Below are positions 1 to 9,078 of a stretch of 64,000 bases of DNA, one piece after another. The translations under genes and the position numbers were made by a program. This DNA is from Streptococcus suis. Lineage in GTDB: Bacteria; Bacillota; Bacilli; Lactobacillales; Streptococcaceae. The stretch lies in NCBI GenBank assembly GCA_022354845.1, contig CP031970.1, positions 434,001 to 498,000 on the forward strand, in the 5' to 3' direction. Each line of letters begins with the position of its first letter. Position 1 is the stretch's first letter. Below the pieces are notes generated by a model. It did not search any database, had not been told where the DNA came from, and saw only the letters and a program-made list of their open reading frames with translations.

Positions 1-138
1 GAATATTTTTTTCTATTATAGCAGAATAAGGCGGAATTGTCAGTATGTTCAGAAAAATCTTGGTGAGAAACCTAATAAATACGAACAAGGTTTGTTGTTG
101 AAAAATTTCAGAAAATCGAAAATCCTTATTGACTATGA

Positions 139-159
139 TACAATAGAGGAGTTAGGAGG
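139..159 (+). promoter_or_regulatory. Probable -10 and ribosome binding site of the HAD gene
   Basis: TACAAT at 139-144 is a good -10, but the -35 position (about 116-121, TCGAAA) is poor. A strong Shine-Dalgarno TTAGGAGG at 152-159 precedes the ATG at 165. Confidence 0.5.
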
Positions 160-164
160 CCAGA

Positions 165-806
165 ATGGTAAAAGCAATTATTTTTGACATGGATGGAGTA
201 ATTTTTGATACAGAATCATTTTATTTTCAGCGGCGTATAGATTTCTTGCTGACGAAAGGGTTGTCAGTGAGTCATCTGAAACCATCCTTTTTTATTGGAG
301 GGCGTGCTGGTCAAGTATGGCAACGTATTTTAGGAGATGATTACGAAAAATGGGATGTTCCTGTGTTGGAGGAGGAGTACCGAATTTATAAGGAGAATCG
401 TCCCACACCTTACGCTGAACGAGTATTTCCAGATGTCAAGTCTGTCTTAGAGCGACTCAGTTTACATCCTGTCCCGCTTGTTCTGGCATCAAATACTGAT
501 CGAATTGATATTGAGAGAGCCTTGAAAGAAACGGGAATTCGCTCGTATTTCAGTCAAATCTATTCAGCAATGGATTGTGTAGCACCCAAACCAGATCCAG
601 CTGTTTATGAACAAGCTGCAAAAGCAACAGGGGTTCCAAAATCGGACATTTTGGTTTTTGAAGATAGCGCCAAAGGGATTGAGGCCGCAAAAGCAGCTGG
701 TTTAACTGTATGGGCTATTCGTGATCAACAGTTTGGAATGGATCAATCCAAAGCGGATAAGTTGGTTGATAGCCTTGAACAGGCCTTGGAATGGCTACAA
801 CTTTAA
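165..806 (+). CDS. HAD-superfamily hydrolase, beta-phosphoglucomutase/phosphatase-like
   Basis: A 213-residue cytoplasmic HAD phosphohydrolase. Motif I is DMDGV with the nucleophile Asp8 and Asp10, motif II is LASNTD near residue 109, the motif III lysine is in PKPDP near 142, and motif IV is FEDSAKG near 165. The helical insert between motif I and motif II is a C1 cap, as in the phosphoglucomutase/phosphoglycolate phosphatase subgroup. The substrate cannot be read from the sequence. It lies upstream of the fatty-acid operon in the same direction but has its own promoter and RBS, so a functional link to lipid synthesis is not implied. Confidence 0.85.
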   Translation: MVKAIIFDMDGVIFDTESFYFQRRIDFLLTKGLSVSHLKPSFFIGGRAGQVWQRILGDDYEKWDVPVLEEEYRIYKENRPTPYAERVFPDVKSVLERLSLHPVPLVLASNTDRIDIERALKETGIRSYFSQIYSAMDCVAPKPDPAVYEQAAKATGVPKSDILVFEDSAKGIEAAKAAGLTVWAIRDQQFGMDQSKADKLVDSLEQALEWLQL

Positions 807-948
807 TACCAATTCCTACTTACCCGTCATAACCAAATATCTTTTAAAAGTTGGCTTTGCCAGCTTTTTTTCAGCTGTCACACTTTCGTGTAAAGAAAAT
901 AGTAAGTCTGTCAAAAACTATGTTACAATGGAAAACAAGAATTTGAAA

Positions 949-961
949 TTTGATATTCAAA
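949..961. promoter_or_regulatory. FabT-type operator upstream of fabM
   Basis: The near-palindrome TTTGATATTCAAA occurs here and again, identically, at 3684-3696 before fabK. It matches the streptococcal FabT recognition pattern TTTGAnnnTCAAA. It lies about 20 bp downstream of a TACAAT (924-929) that may be the -10. A partial second half-site, TATCAAA, follows at 971-977. Confidence 0.7.
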
Positions 962-998
962 CCTTTTAAATATCAAATTATTTTAGAAGGAGGATGGT

Positions 999-1790
999 AT
1001 GGCCTACCAAACTATTCGCTATGAAGTAATCGATTCAATTGCTATTTTGACTCTCGATAGACCTGATGTGTCAAATGGGTTTAATATTCCCATGTGTGAG
1101 GAAATATTAAATGCCATTCAACTTGCAGAAAATGATGAAACTGTAAAAATCTTACAAATTCAAGCAGAGGGCTCCGTTTTCTCAGTAGGGGGAGATCTGG
1201 TGGAGATGAAGCGTGCCGTAGATGAAGATGATATTGGTTCGCTCGTCAAAATTGCTGAGCTCGTCAATAATATTTCGTTTGCGCTGAAGAAAATACCTAA
1301 AATTGTTTTAATGGTAACAAATGGTGCGGTTGCTGGAGCAGCTGCCAATATGGCAGTAGCGGCAGACTTTGTTATTGCATCAAGTAAAACAAAGTTCATT
1401 CAAGCCTTTGTAGGTGTTGGGCTAGCCCCAGATGCGGGTGGCATCTTCTTGCTTAGTCGGGCGATTGGTAGCAATCGTGCTAGTCAATTAGCCATTACTG
1501 GAGAAGGGTTATCCGCTGATAAGGCCCTGGAATATGGTATTGTTTATAAACTGGCTGAGCCAGAAAAATTAGAGAAGATAGTTGCCCAAGTGGTAAAAAA
1601 ACTCTTGCGTGGCTCTGTTAACTCCTATGCTGCCATTAAACAATTGGTTTGGGAAAGTCAGTTTAAGGACTGGGAGTCATATCGTCAATTGGAGTTAGCC
1701 ATGCAAGAATCTCTAGCTTATAAAGAGGATTTTAAAGAAGGTGTTCGGGCACATGCTGAACGTCGGAGACCGATATTTATCGGGAAATAA
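999..1790 (+). CDS. fabM: FabM, trans-2,cis-3-decenoyl-ACP isomerase (crotonase family)
   Basis: A 263-residue crotonase-fold protein. In streptococci FabM isomerises trans-2-decenoyl-ACP to cis-3-decenoyl-ACP, the branch point to unsaturated fatty acids that replaces FabA. The oxyanion-hole segment GGDLVEM is near residue 65 and the second, [12 protein letters not shown], near 110. The start ATG follows AGAAGGAGG at 985-993. Being first in the FAS cluster, directly before fabT, is the standard streptococcal arrangement and separates it from catabolic enoyl-CoA hydratases. A FabT-type operator lies just upstream. Confidence 0.93.
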   Translation: MAYQTIRYEVIDSIAILTLDRPDVSNGFNIPMCEEILNAIQLAENDETVKILQIQAEGSVFSVGGDLVEMKRAVDEDDIGSLVKIAELVNNISFALKKIPKIVLMVTNGAVAGAAANMAVAADFVIASSKTKFIQAFVGVGLAPDAGGIFLLSRAIGSNRASQLAITGEGLSADKALEYGIVYKLAEPEKLEKIVAQVVKKLLRGSVNSYAAIKQLVWESQFKDWESYRQLELAMQESLAYKEDFKEGVRAHAERRRPIFIGK

Positions 1791-1812
1791 TGACAGATTG
1801 TTCAAAAAAATG

Positions 1813-1855
1813 TTTGACATTCAAAGTTTTATGGTTTATACTTTGACTATCAAAG
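1813..1855 (+). promoter_or_regulatory. fabT promoter with two overlapping FabT-type boxes
   Basis: TTGACA (1814-1819), a 17-bp spacer and TATACT (1837-1842) form a near-consensus sigma-A promoter. The palindrome TTTGACATTCAAAG (1813-1826) covers the -35 and CTTTGACTATCAAAG (1841-1855) covers the end of the -10. Binding of FabT here would block polymerase, giving autorepression. This is established for the pneumococcal homologue and inferred here. Confidence 0.85.
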
Positions 1856-1870
1856 TAAAGGAGGCCTGTT

Positions 1871-2305
1871 TTGAAAGATCCAAAAGTGAATGACTATTTA
1901 ACGGCCATTTTTAATAATGTGTTAGTGATTGAAGAAACAAGTCTGCGTAGTAGCCGATTTAATGACATTTCCATAAAAGAAATGCACACGATTGATGTGA
2001 TTGGAAATATTGATGGGGCTACACCGAGTGATGTAGCTCGGACTTTGATGGTTACTTTGGGAACCGTGACAACCAGCCTGAATAATTTGGAACGAAAAGG
2101 ATACGTGGAACGGATTCGTTCGACCAAAGACAGGCGTGTGGTGCATATCTATTTAACAAAGAAGGGCCGATTAGTCTATCGATTGCATCAAAGATTTCAT
2201 AATGAAATGGTGAAACAAATCACGGATGGAATGGATGATACGGAATACCAAGTAATGAAGAAAGGACTCATGAAACTCTATCACTTCTTGGAGGATTTGA
2301 AATGA
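1871..2305 (+). CDS. fabT: FabT, MarR-family repressor of fatty-acid synthesis
   Basis: A 144-residue MarR-type winged-helix repressor. The DNA-binding core includes [22 protein letters not shown] (residues about 58-79), and the wing is [14 protein letters not shown]. FabT represses the FAS II genes when loaded with long-chain acyl-ACP and so couples exogenous fatty acids to shutdown of synthesis. The start is a TTG preceded by AAAGGAGGCC at 1857-1866; no ATG fits the conserved N-terminus. It overlaps fabH by 4 bases, so the two are translationally coupled. Its own promoter carries two operator-like palindromes. Confidence 0.95.
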   Translation: MKDPKVNDYLTAIFNNVLVIEETSLRSSRFNDISIKEMHTIDVIGNIDGATPSDVARTLMVTLGTVTTSLNNLERKGYVERIRSTKDRRVVHIYLTKKGRLVYRLHQRFHNEMVKQITDGMDDTEYQVMKKGLMKLYHFLEDLK

Positions 2306-3279
2306 GAACCTATGCTAAAATCAGTCAGGTAGCCCACTACCTTCCGAAGAAGATTGTGACCAATGATGATTTAGTCCAGCAAATGGATACCAGTGATGAA
2401 TGGATTCGTAGCCGTACAGGTATCAGACAACGACATGTTGCTACGGACGAGACAACTAGTGAATTAGCTAGTCAGGTAGCAAAGAAATTATTAGAAAAGT
2501 CTCAACTAGATGCTTCTGATATTGATTTCATCATCGTCGCAACGATTACTCCAGATGCATCCATGCCATCAACGGCAGCTATGGTTCAAGCAGCAATTGG
2601 TGCGAAAAAGGCTTTTGCCTATGATCTCGTTGCAGCTTGTTCAGGATTTGTTTTTGCGCTATCAACAGCGGAAAAAATGCTTGCTTCAGGAGTCTATAAG
2701 AGAGGACTTGTCATTGGAGCAGAGACCCTATCAAGGTCTGTCGACTGGTCAGATCGATCAACGGCAGTTTTATTTGGAGATGGTGCTGGAGGAGTTTTGC
2801 TGGAAGCGTGTGAACAACCGAGCTTTTTAGCAGAAATCTTGCGAACAGATGGCGGTCGAGGTGCTAGTCTGACAGCAGGGATAGACCAGAAAGAGACGCC
2901 ATTCTCTACACAAAGCCGTCAGCAACCCTTTATCCAAATGGAGGGCAGAGCTATATTTGAATTTGCTACGAGGGATGTTACGGCAACCATGGCAGAGCTG
3001 CTAGAACAAGCTGATATGACTGTGGATTGCGTTGATTATTTCTTGCTACATCAAGCCAATATACGTATCCTAGATAAGATGGCTCGTAAATTGGGAGTGG
3101 CGCGTGAAAAATTTCCAGCAAATATGGATAAATATGGCAATACCAGCGCAGCAAGTCTTCCTATTCTCTTATCAGAATGTGTAGAGAGCGGAATGTTGCG
3201 ATTGGATGGAAGCCAGACTGTTCTCATGGCTGGTTTCGGTGGAGGCCTCACATGGGGAACTCTACTCTTACAACTTTAG
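2302..3279 (+). CDS. fabH: FabH, beta-ketoacyl-ACP synthase III
   Basis: A 325-residue condensing enzyme that starts each fatty acid by joining acetyl-CoA to malonyl-ACP. The catalytic Cys113 lies in AACSGF, the histidine in LLHQANIRI and the asparagine in YGNTSAAS, giving the Cys-His-Asn triad of KAS III. The C-terminal glycine-rich GFGGGLTWG is typical. ATGA overlap with fabT and the following acpP place it firmly in the operon. Confidence 0.96.
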   Translation: MRTYAKISQVAHYLPKKIVTNDDLVQQMDTSDEWIRSRTGIRQRHVATDETTSELASQVAKKLLEKSQLDASDIDFIIVATITPDASMPSTAAMVQAAIGAKKAFAYDLVAACSGFVFALSTAEKMLASGVYKRGLVIGAETLSRSVDWSDRSTAVLFGDGAGGVLLEACEQPSFLAEILRTDGGRGASLTAGIDQKETPFSTQSRQQPFIQMEGRAIFEFATRDVTATMAELLEQADMTVDCVDYFLLHQANIRILDKMARKLGVAREKFPANMDKYGNTSAASLPILLSECVESGMLRLDGSQTVLMAGFGGGLTWGTLLLQL

Positions 3280-3338
3280 TTAATTCCTTGCCCTAGGCAA
3301 GATTAAAATATTTTATTTTCCAAAAGGAGACACATATC

Positions 3339-3563
3339 ATGGCAGTATTTGAAAAAGTACAGGAAATCATCGTTGAAGAATTGGGTAAGGATGCTGAAGA
3401 AGTGACCCTTACAACAACCTTTGAAGATTTGGATGCAGATTCATTGGATCTTTTCCAAGTCATCTCTGAAATCGAAGATGCATTCGATATTCAAATCGAT
3501 ACTGAAGAAGGTTTGACAACTGTAGGCGATTTGGTTGCTTATGTTGAAGAAAAAACAAAATAA
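3339..3563 (+). CDS. acpP: AcpP, acyl carrier protein
   Basis: A 74-residue acidic four-helix carrier. The phosphopantetheine attachment site is Ser35 in DADSLDL. It shuttles the growing acyl chain between FAS enzymes and, as long-chain acyl-ACP, is the FabT co-repressor. The RBS is AAAAGGAGA just upstream. The 165-bp gap to fabK holds a terminator-like inverted repeat and a FabT box, so acpP transcripts may partly end here. Confidence 0.96.
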   Translation: MAVFEKVQEIIVEELGKDAEEVTLTTTFEDLDADSLDLFQVISEIEDAFDIQIDTEEGLTTVGDLVAYVEEKTK

Positions 3564-3608
3564 TGACTGTTAAGGAAAGTGCTGTTTAGCATTTTTCTTT
3601 GAATATAT

Positions 3609-3667
3609 AGTTTGATGTTCAAAACGTTGAAACATCAAACTAATTTTTAGTGAGGGCTTTGCCCTCG
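3609..3667 (+). terminator. Two stacked hairpins after acpP, possible attenuator
   Basis: AGTTTGATGTT (3609-3619) pairs with AACATCAAACT (3631-3641), followed by TAATTTTTAG. A second stem, GAGGGC/GCCCTC (3652-3657 and 3661-3666), follows. The first stem also contains FabT-like half-sites, so it could act as RNA structure, as operator DNA, or as both. Confidence 0.5.
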
Positions 3668-3683
3668 CTTGTTTAGCTAATGG

Positions 3684-3696
3684 TTTGATATTCAAA
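3684..3696. promoter_or_regulatory. FabT-type operator upstream of fabK
   Basis: TTTGATATTCAAA, identical to the 13-mer before fabM. It marks a second control point inside the cluster, ahead of fabK-accA. A clear -35/-10 pair next to it was not found. Confidence 0.7.
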
Positions 3697-3728
3697 TGAT
3701 TAGGTAAGCAAGAAAAAAAGAGGGAATT

Positions 3729-4694
3729 ATGAAGACGAAAATAACAGAATTGCTCGATATTCAGTATCCAATTTTTCAAGGTGGTATGGCTTGGGTAGCT
3801 GATGGAGATTTGGCTGGTGCCGTATCTAATGCAGGTGGTCTAGGAATCATCGGTGGAGGGAATGCTCCCAAAGAGGTGGTCAAGGCTAACATAGACAAGG
3901 TTAAATCTATCACGGATAGGCCTTTCGGTGTTAATATCATGCTTTTGTCTCCTTTTGCGGATGACATTGTTGACTTGGTCATCGAAGAAGGTGTGAAAGT
4001 TGTCACTACAGGAGCTGGAAATCCAGGGAAGTATATGGAGCGTCTCCATGCTGCAGGGATTACAGTTATTCCTGTTGTACCGAGTGTAGCCCTTGCTAAA
4101 CGCATGGAAAAATTAGGGGTAGATGCTGTTATTGCTGAAGGAATGGAAGCCGGAGGCCATATTGGTAAATTGACCACCATGACCTTGGTTCGTCAGGTTG
4201 TTGAAGCTGTATCTATTCCTGTTATTGCTGCTGGAGGTATTGCAGATGGTGCAGGTGCAGCAGCAGCATTCATGTTGGGTGCAGAAGCGGTGCAAGTTGG
4301 AACTCGTTTTGTAGTAGCTACAGAGTCTAATGCCCATCAGGCTTATAAGGAAAAAGTTTTAAAAGCTAAGGATATTGATACAACAGTATCTGCATCCATT
4401 GTTGGACATCCTGTGAGAGCCATCAAGAATAAGTTGTCATCTGCCTATGCAGCTGCAGAGAAAGATTTCTTGGCAGGTAAAATTTCGGCAGATGCTATTG
4501 AAGAACTTGGTGCAGGAGCGCTCCGTAATGCAGTTGTTGATGGTGATGTAATAAATGGCTCAGTAATGGCTGGTCAAATTGCTGGTCTAGTTTCTAAAGA
4601 AGAATCTTGTGAAGATATTTTGAAAGATATTTATTATGGAGCAGCCAAAGTGATTAAAGAAGAGGCAAGCCGTTGGGCTTCGGTTGGAGAATAG
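3729..4694 (+). CDS. fabK: FabK, flavin-dependent enoyl-ACP reductase II
   Basis: A 321-residue TIM-barrel flavoprotein of the 2-nitropropane dioxygenase-like family. FabK performs the last reduction of each elongation cycle using NAD(P)H and FMN and replaces the triclosan-sensitive FabI. Family signatures are PIFQGGMAWVA at the N-terminus, EGMEAGGHIG near residue 138 (the GGHxG flavin/catalytic segment) and AAGGIADGAG near 165. The RBS is AGAGGGAATT. It has its own upstream FabT box and is followed at once by fabD. Confidence 0.95.
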   Translation: MKTKITELLDIQYPIFQGGMAWVADGDLAGAVSNAGGLGIIGGGNAPKEVVKANIDKVKSITDRPFGVNIMLLSPFADDIVDLVIEEGVKVVTTGAGNPGKYMERLHAAGITVIPVVPSVALAKRMEKLGVDAVIAEGMEAGGHIGKLTTMTLVRQVVEAVSIPVIAAGGIADGAGAAAAFMLGAEAVQVGTRFVVATESNAHQAYKEKVLKAKDIDTTVSASIVGHPVRAIKNKLSSAYAAAEKDFLAGKISADAIEELGAGALRNAVVDGDVINGSVMAGQIAGLVSKEESCEDILKDIYYGAAKVIKEEASRWASVGE

Positions 4695-4695
4695 G

Positions 4696-5616
4696 ATGAC
4701 AAAGACAGCTTTTCTTTTTGCAGGTCAAGGGTCTCAGACAGTGGGTATGGTTCGCGACCTTTACGAATATTACCCGATAGTTAGAGAAACGTTTGACCAG
4801 GCTAGTCAGATTCTGGGGTATGACATTCGTGCCCTAATTGACAATCAAGAGAATAAATTACATCAGACTCGCTATACCCAACCTGCTATTTTGACCACTT
4901 CTGTGGCTATTTTTCGACTACTGGAAGAAGAGGGAGTACAACCTGATATGGTAGCTGGTCTATCCTTGGGAGAATATTCAGCTCTGGTGGCATCGGGAGC
5001 TTTGGCCTTTGAAGATGCGATTGCCCTGATTGCTAAGCGTGGTGAATATATGGAAACGGCTGCGCCAGCAGGGACTGGTAAAATGGTTGCTGTTCTAAAC
5101 ACAGATGTCAACTTGATTGAAGAAATTTGCTCAACAGTTACCTCTGGTATTGTTTCCCCAGCCAACTACAACACACCGGCCCAAATCGTCATCGGTGGGG
5201 AGGTGGCTGCTGTGGATGAGGCAGTTGAATTGCTGAAGGAAGCAGGTGTCAAACGGATGATTCCGCTCAATGTATCTGGCCCCTTTCATACAGCACTTTT
5301 AAAACCAGCATCAGATCAGTTAGCCTTAGCTTTGGAACAGGTAGATTTCGCAGATTTTCGAGTACCATTGGTGGGAAATACCCAAGCTACAGTGATGAAA
5401 AAAGATGAGATAAGATTACTTCTAACCCGTCAAGTGATGGAACCAGTTCGTTTCTATGAGTCAATTGCAACCATGCAGGAAGCTGGTGTGACTAATTTTA
5501 TTGAAATCGGTCCAGGTAAAATATTATCAGGATTTGTCAAGAAAATCGATAAGACGGCGCATGTTGTAGCCATTGAAGATATAGAGGGGTTACAAATAGT
5601 ATTGAATAAATCATGA
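4696..5616 (+). CDS. fabD: FabD, malonyl-CoA:ACP transacylase
   Basis: A 306-residue acyltransferase that loads malonate onto ACP. The nucleophile elbow is GLSLGEYSAL (GxSxG) and the N-terminal FAGQGSQ is the family hallmark; the histidine is in GPFHTALL. The ATG at 4696 is preferred over an in-frame TTG 12 bases upstream because GGAG lies 6 bases before it and because MTKTAFLFAGQG is the usual N-terminus. One base separates it from the fabK stop. Confidence 0.95.
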   Translation: MTKTAFLFAGQGSQTVGMVRDLYEYYPIVRETFDQASQILGYDIRALIDNQENKLHQTRYTQPAILTTSVAIFRLLEEEGVQPDMVAGLSLGEYSALVASGALAFEDAIALIAKRGEYMETAAPAGTGKMVAVLNTDVNLIEEICSTVTSGIVSPANYNTPAQIVIGGEVAAVDEAVELLKEAGVKRMIPLNVSGPFHTALLKPASDQLALALEQVDFADFRVPLVGNTQATVMKKDEIRLLLTRQVMEPVRFYESIATMQEAGVTNFIEIGPGKILSGFVKKIDKTAHVVAIEDIEGLQIVLNKS

Positions 5617-5625
5617 GGAGGAATC

Positions 5626-6360
5626 ATGGAATTAACAAATAAAAATGTTTTTGTAACAGGTTCAAGTCGAGGAATTGGCTTGGCCATTGCCCATAAGTTT
5701 GCTAGTCTTGGTGCTAATGTGGTGCTGAACGGTCGTGGTCAGCTAGGCCAGGACTTGCTGGATAGCTTTGCAGGTTATGGTGTGAAAGTCCTAGCTATTT
5801 CAGGAGATATTTCAAGCGCGCAAGATGCCAAACGAATGGTGGCAGAAGCCATCGAAACACTCGGTAGCGTCGATATTTTGGTCAACAATGCAGGGATTAC
5901 CAAAGATGGAATGGCTCTTCGTATGACAGAAGAGGATTTTGATAGGGTTCTGAAGGTAAATCTTACTGGAACTTTTAATATGACGCAGGCTGTTTTGAAA
6001 CCAATGACAAAGGCTCGAGAGGGTGCTATTATCAACCTATCAAGTGTATCTGGCTTGATTGGAAATGCTGGACAGGCCAATTATGCTGCATCAAAGGCAG
6101 GTGTGATTGGATTTACCAAAGCCATTGCCCGTGAGGTTGCTGGGCGAAATGTTCGTGTCAATGCGATTGCGCCGGGTTTTATCCAGTCTGATATGACAGA
6201 CGTACTATCTGACAAGATTAAAGAAGCTATGATTGCACAAATTCCTATGAAACGGTTTGGGGCACCAGAAGAAGTAGCTGATGTTGCTGTATTCCTTGCC
6301 AAGCAAGAATATCTAACAGGACAGGTGATTGCTGTTGACGGTGGCTTGACAATGCAGTAA
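5626..6360 (+). CDS. fabG: FabG, 3-oxoacyl-ACP reductase
   Basis: A 244-residue short-chain dehydrogenase that reduces 3-ketoacyl-ACP with NADPH. It has the cofactor motif GSSRGIG (residues 12-18), NNAG near 90, the catalytic Ser in SSVSG and the YAASK Tyr/Lys pair near 151. The RBS GAGGAGG sits before the ATG. It closes the first tight gene block; a 293-bp gap with a repeat element follows. Confidence 0.96.
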   Translation: MELTNKNVFVTGSSRGIGLAIAHKFASLGANVVLNGRGQLGQDLLDSFAGYGVKVLAISGDISSAQDAKRMVAEAIETLGSVDILVNNAGITKDGMALRMTEEDFDRVLKVNLTGTFNMTQAVLKPMTKAREGAIINLSSVSGLIGNAGQANYAASKAGVIGFTKAIAREVAGRNVRVNAIAPGFIQSDMTDVLSDKIKEAMIAQIPMKRFGAPEEVADVAVFLAKQEYLTGQVIAVDGGLTMQ

Positions 6361-6363
6361 ACC

Positions 6364-6594
6364 AGTCTTCCAGTTTATCTTTTATTACTTCGAAGAGCGA
6401 GGAAACTTGGTTTCCAGTTTTCCAGTTTCAAACAATTTATTGGATTGTTTGAACTCGCTTTGCCGTACTAATGGAGCGTTACTTACTTTAGTAAGTACGA
6501 TTTCCAATCTTCAATAGTCCACTGGACTATTGAAGCTGTCTGTAACTTGTTGAAATAAACTTTGTTCGTAGTACTAAAAGCAAACGGAAAGACT
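6364..6594. repeat. Multi-hairpin dispersed repeat, copy 1 (between fabG and fabF)
   Basis: A 231-bp element with imperfect terminal inverted repeats, AGTCTTCCAGTTTATC... at the left and ...AAACGGAAAGACT at the right. Inside, in order, are GGAAAC/GTTTCC (6401-6415), TTCAAACAAT/ATTGTTTGAA (6427-6453), a conserved box ACTCGCTTTGCCGTAC (6453-6468), TACTTAC/GTAAGTA (6480-6497) and TTCAATAGTCC/GGACTATTGAA (6510-6534). Copy 2 at 8786-8995 has the same order of stems with different stem sequences. No protein is encoded. Confidence 0.8.
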
Positions 6595-6653
6595 GCGATA
6601 ACGCACTGTGAATTTAATATTGTTTTGTGTGTTGTTTTAAGAGAGGTTTGAAA

Positions 6654-7889
6654 ATGAAAAAATTAAATCGTGTAGTAGTAACAGGCTACGGTCTGACATC
6701 TCCAATCGGAAATACGCCAGAGGAATTCTGGGATAGCTTGGTCAATGGTAAGATTGGTATCGGAAAGATTACCAAGTTTGATACTAGTGAATACTCTGTT
6801 CATAATGCGGCCGAAATTAAGGATTTTCCTTTTGATAAATACTTTGTAAAAAAAGATACAAATCGCTACGATAACTACTCACTCTATGCTCTTTATGCGG
6901 CTCGAGAGGCCGTAGCCAATGCCAATCTCGATACAGAAGCGGTTGATAGTGACCGTTTTGGCGTTATCTTATCAACAGGTATCGGTGGTATTTTGGAAAT
7001 TGAAGAGCAAGTGGCTCGTATGAACGAAAAGGGGCCAAAACGAATTCGTCCCATGGCTCTTCCAAAGGCCTTACCAAACATGGCGGCTGGTAATATTGCC
7101 ATGCAGGTCGGTGCAAATGGTGTCTGCAAGTGTGTCATCACAGCCTGTGCTTCGTCAAATGATGCCTTAGGAGAGGCCTTCCGTGAAATCAAGTTTGGTT
7201 TCCAAGATGTCATGTTGGCTGGTGGAGCAGAGGCAGCCATTACTCCATTTGCAATCGGTGGTTTCCAAGCTTTGACAGCTATGTCGACTACTGAGGATCC
7301 AGAACGTGCGTCTATTCCATTTGACAAGGAACGCAATGGTTTTGTCATGGGAGAGGGTTCCGCGGTTTTAGTATTGGAAAGTTTGGAACACGCAGAGGCG
7401 CGTGGGGCGACGATTTTGGCTGAAATCGTTGGTTATGGAAATACCTGCGATGCTTACCACATGACTTCTCCACATCCAGAAGGTCTGGGTGCTATTAAGG
7501 CCATGAAGTTAGCCATTTCAGAAGCAGGTTTAGAGCCAGCAGATATTGACTACATCAATGCCCATGGCACTTCGACACCGGCTAATGAAAAAGGGGAAAG
7601 CCAAGCTATCGTATCCGTCTTCGGCAAGAATACGCCAGTTTCTTCCACCAAGTCCTTCACAGGCCACTTGTTGGGGGCAGCGGGTGCAGTTGAGGCGGCA
7701 GCTGTCATTGAGGCTATGCGGCACTCTTACGCACCAAAGACAGCTGGTACGACAGAATTGTCTGACTACATCGAGGCGGATGTCATCTTTGGTCAAGGCC
7801 GTGATATGGAAATCCGTCATGCCATTTCAAATACATTCGGCTTTGGAGGTCACAACTCGGTGATTGCTTTCAAACGTTGGGAGGCTTAA
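6654..7889 (+). CDS. fabF: FabF, beta-ketoacyl-ACP synthase II
   Basis: A 411-residue elongation condensing enzyme. The active-site Cys is in TACASSND, the two histidines are in AHGTSTPA and in FTGHLLGAAG, and the C-terminal loop is FGFGGHNS. The ATG at 6654 follows GAGAGG at 6641-6646 with 7-base spacing; upstream in-frame starts would add a non-conserved leader. Its stop codon directly abuts the accB start. Confidence 0.96.
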   Translation: MKKLNRVVVTGYGLTSPIGNTPEEFWDSLVNGKIGIGKITKFDTSEYSVHNAAEIKDFPFDKYFVKKDTNRYDNYSLYALYAAREAVANANLDTEAVDSDRFGVILSTGIGGILEIEEQVARMNEKGPKRIRPMALPKALPNMAAGNIAMQVGANGVCKCVITACASSNDALGEAFREIKFGFQDVMLAGGAEAAITPFAIGGFQALTAMSTTEDPERASIPFDKERNGFVMGEGSAVLVLESLEHAEARGATILAEIVGYGNTCDAYHMTSPHPEGLGAIKAMKLAISEAGLEPADIDYINAHGTSTPANEKGESQAIVSVFGKNTPVSSTKSFTGHLLGAAGAVEAAAVIEAMRHSYAPKTAGTTELSDYIEADVIFGQGRDMEIRHAISNTFGFGGHNSVIAFKRWEA

Positions 7890-8363
7890 GTGAATATTAC
7901 AGAAATAAAGGACTTGATGAGTCAGTTTGACCAGTCAAGTCTGCGAGAATTTTCATATAGCAATGCTGGGGAAACCTTGCATTTCAGTAAAAATCAGCAG
8001 GCGATAGCGGCTCCGAGTCCAAAGCTAGAAGCTCCGCTTGCTCCAGTAGCTCCTGCAAGCCCAGCCGTGCCAGCAGCTGAAACCAGTGAGCCAGCTCCAG
8101 CAGAAGCAAGTGTAAGCCCTGTGGCAGAAGGTGCAGTGGTGGAGAGTCCTTTAGTTGGTGTAGCTTATTTGTCTCCATCGCCTGACAAGCCAGCCTTCGT
8201 AGCAGTTGGCGATACAGTCAAAAAAGGGCAGACCCTCATGATTATTGAAGCCATGAAGGTCATGAATGAAGTGCCAGCTGACCGTGACGGTGTTGTCACA
8301 GAGATTTTGGTGGCCAACCAAGACGTTGTAGAATATGGACAAGGATTGGTACGGATCAAATGA
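7890..8363 (+). CDS. accB: AccB, biotin carboxyl carrier protein of acetyl-CoA carboxylase
   Basis: A 157-residue protein with an N-terminal helical part, an Ala/Pro-rich linker (residues about 38-85) and a C-terminal biotinyl domain. The biotinylated lysine is in EAMKVMNE. It carries CO2 from AccC to the AccAD transferase. Translation starts at GTG immediately after the fabF TAA, and it overlaps fabZ by 4 bases. Confidence 0.95.
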   Translation: MNITEIKDLMSQFDQSSLREFSYSNAGETLHFSKNQQAIAAPSPKLEAPLAPVAPASPAVPAAETSEPAPAEASVSPVAEGAVVESPLVGVAYLSPSPDKPAFVAVGDTVKKGQTLMIIEAMKVMNEVPADRDGVVTEILVANQDVVEYGQGLVRIK

Positions 8364-8782
8364 TTGATATTTTGAAAATTAAAGAGGCTCTTCCTCATCG
8401 CTATCCTATGCTCTTGGTCGATCGTGTCCTTGAAGTATCGGAAGATGAGATTGTGGCCCTCAAAAATGTGACCATTAACGAGCCCTTCTTCAACGGGCAT
8501 TTTCCAGACTATCCTGTCATGCCAGGTGTTCTCATCATGGAGGCTTTGGCACAAACCGCAGGTGTCTTGGAATTGTCCAAGGAAGAAAACAAGGGCAACC
8601 TGGTCTTTTATGCCGGCATGGACAAAGTTAAATTTAAGAAGCAAGTTGTACCTGGAGACCAGTTAATCATGACAGCTAAATTTGTCAAACGCCGTGGAAC
8701 CATTGCGGTCGTTGAGGCAAAGGCAGAGGTGGACGGGAAATTGGCTGCATCGGGGGTATTGACTTTTGCTATCGGAAAATAA
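8360..8782 (+). CDS. fabZ: FabZ, 3-hydroxyacyl-ACP dehydratase
   Basis: A 140-residue hot-dog-fold dehydratase. The catalytic His is in [11 protein letters not shown] and the catalytic Glu in LIMEALAQ. It removes water from 3-hydroxyacyl-ACP to give trans-2-enoyl-ACP, the substrate of both FabK and FabM. ATGA overlap with accB. A 296-bp gap with a second repeat copy separates it from accC. Confidence 0.96.
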   Translation: MIDILKIKEALPHRYPMLLVDRVLEVSEDEIVALKNVTINEPFFNGHFPDYPVMPGVLIMEALAQTAGVLELSKEENKGNLVFYAGMDKVKFKKQVVPGDQLIMTAKFVKRRGTIAVVEAKAEVDGKLAASGVLTFAIGK

Positions 8783-8785
8783 ATC

Positions 8786-8995
8786 AGTTCTCCATTTTAT
8801 CTTTTATTGCGTCGACGAACGAGGAAACTTCGTTTCCTTATTTCCAACTTCAAATAATTTCATCATTATTTGAACTCGTTTTGCCGTACCCAAGTACTGT
8901 CTACAACAATTGATACGAATTTTATTCGTCTCATTTCCAACCTCCAAAGGTTTCCCAAACCTTTGGAGCAAGCACTAAAAGTAAAATGAAGAACT
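8786..8995. repeat. Multi-hairpin dispersed repeat, copy 2 (between fabZ and accC)
   Basis: A 210-bp element with terminal inverted repeats AGTTCTCCATTTTATC... and ...AAAATGAAGAACT. Its internal stems are GGAAAC/GTTTCC (8823-8837), TTCAAATAAT/ATTATTTGAA (8849-8874), the conserved box ACTCGTTTTGCCGTAC (8874-8889), ACGAAT/ATTCGT (8915-8929) and CTCCAAAGGTTT/AAACCTTTGGAG (8942-8968). Stem order matches copy 1, while paired bases change together. Confidence 0.8.
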
Positions 8996-9078
8996 GCTAT
9001 TGATAACCATTATTTAATATTCTCATCTTGAGATTGTTATAACGATTATTCTATGTTAAAAAGGAGATAGGATTCATC

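Noticed and set aside
721..969. An 82-codon frame overlapping the end of the HAD gene and the fabM leader
   Set aside because: Out of frame with the HAD gene, runs through the fabM promoter and operator, and resembles no family.
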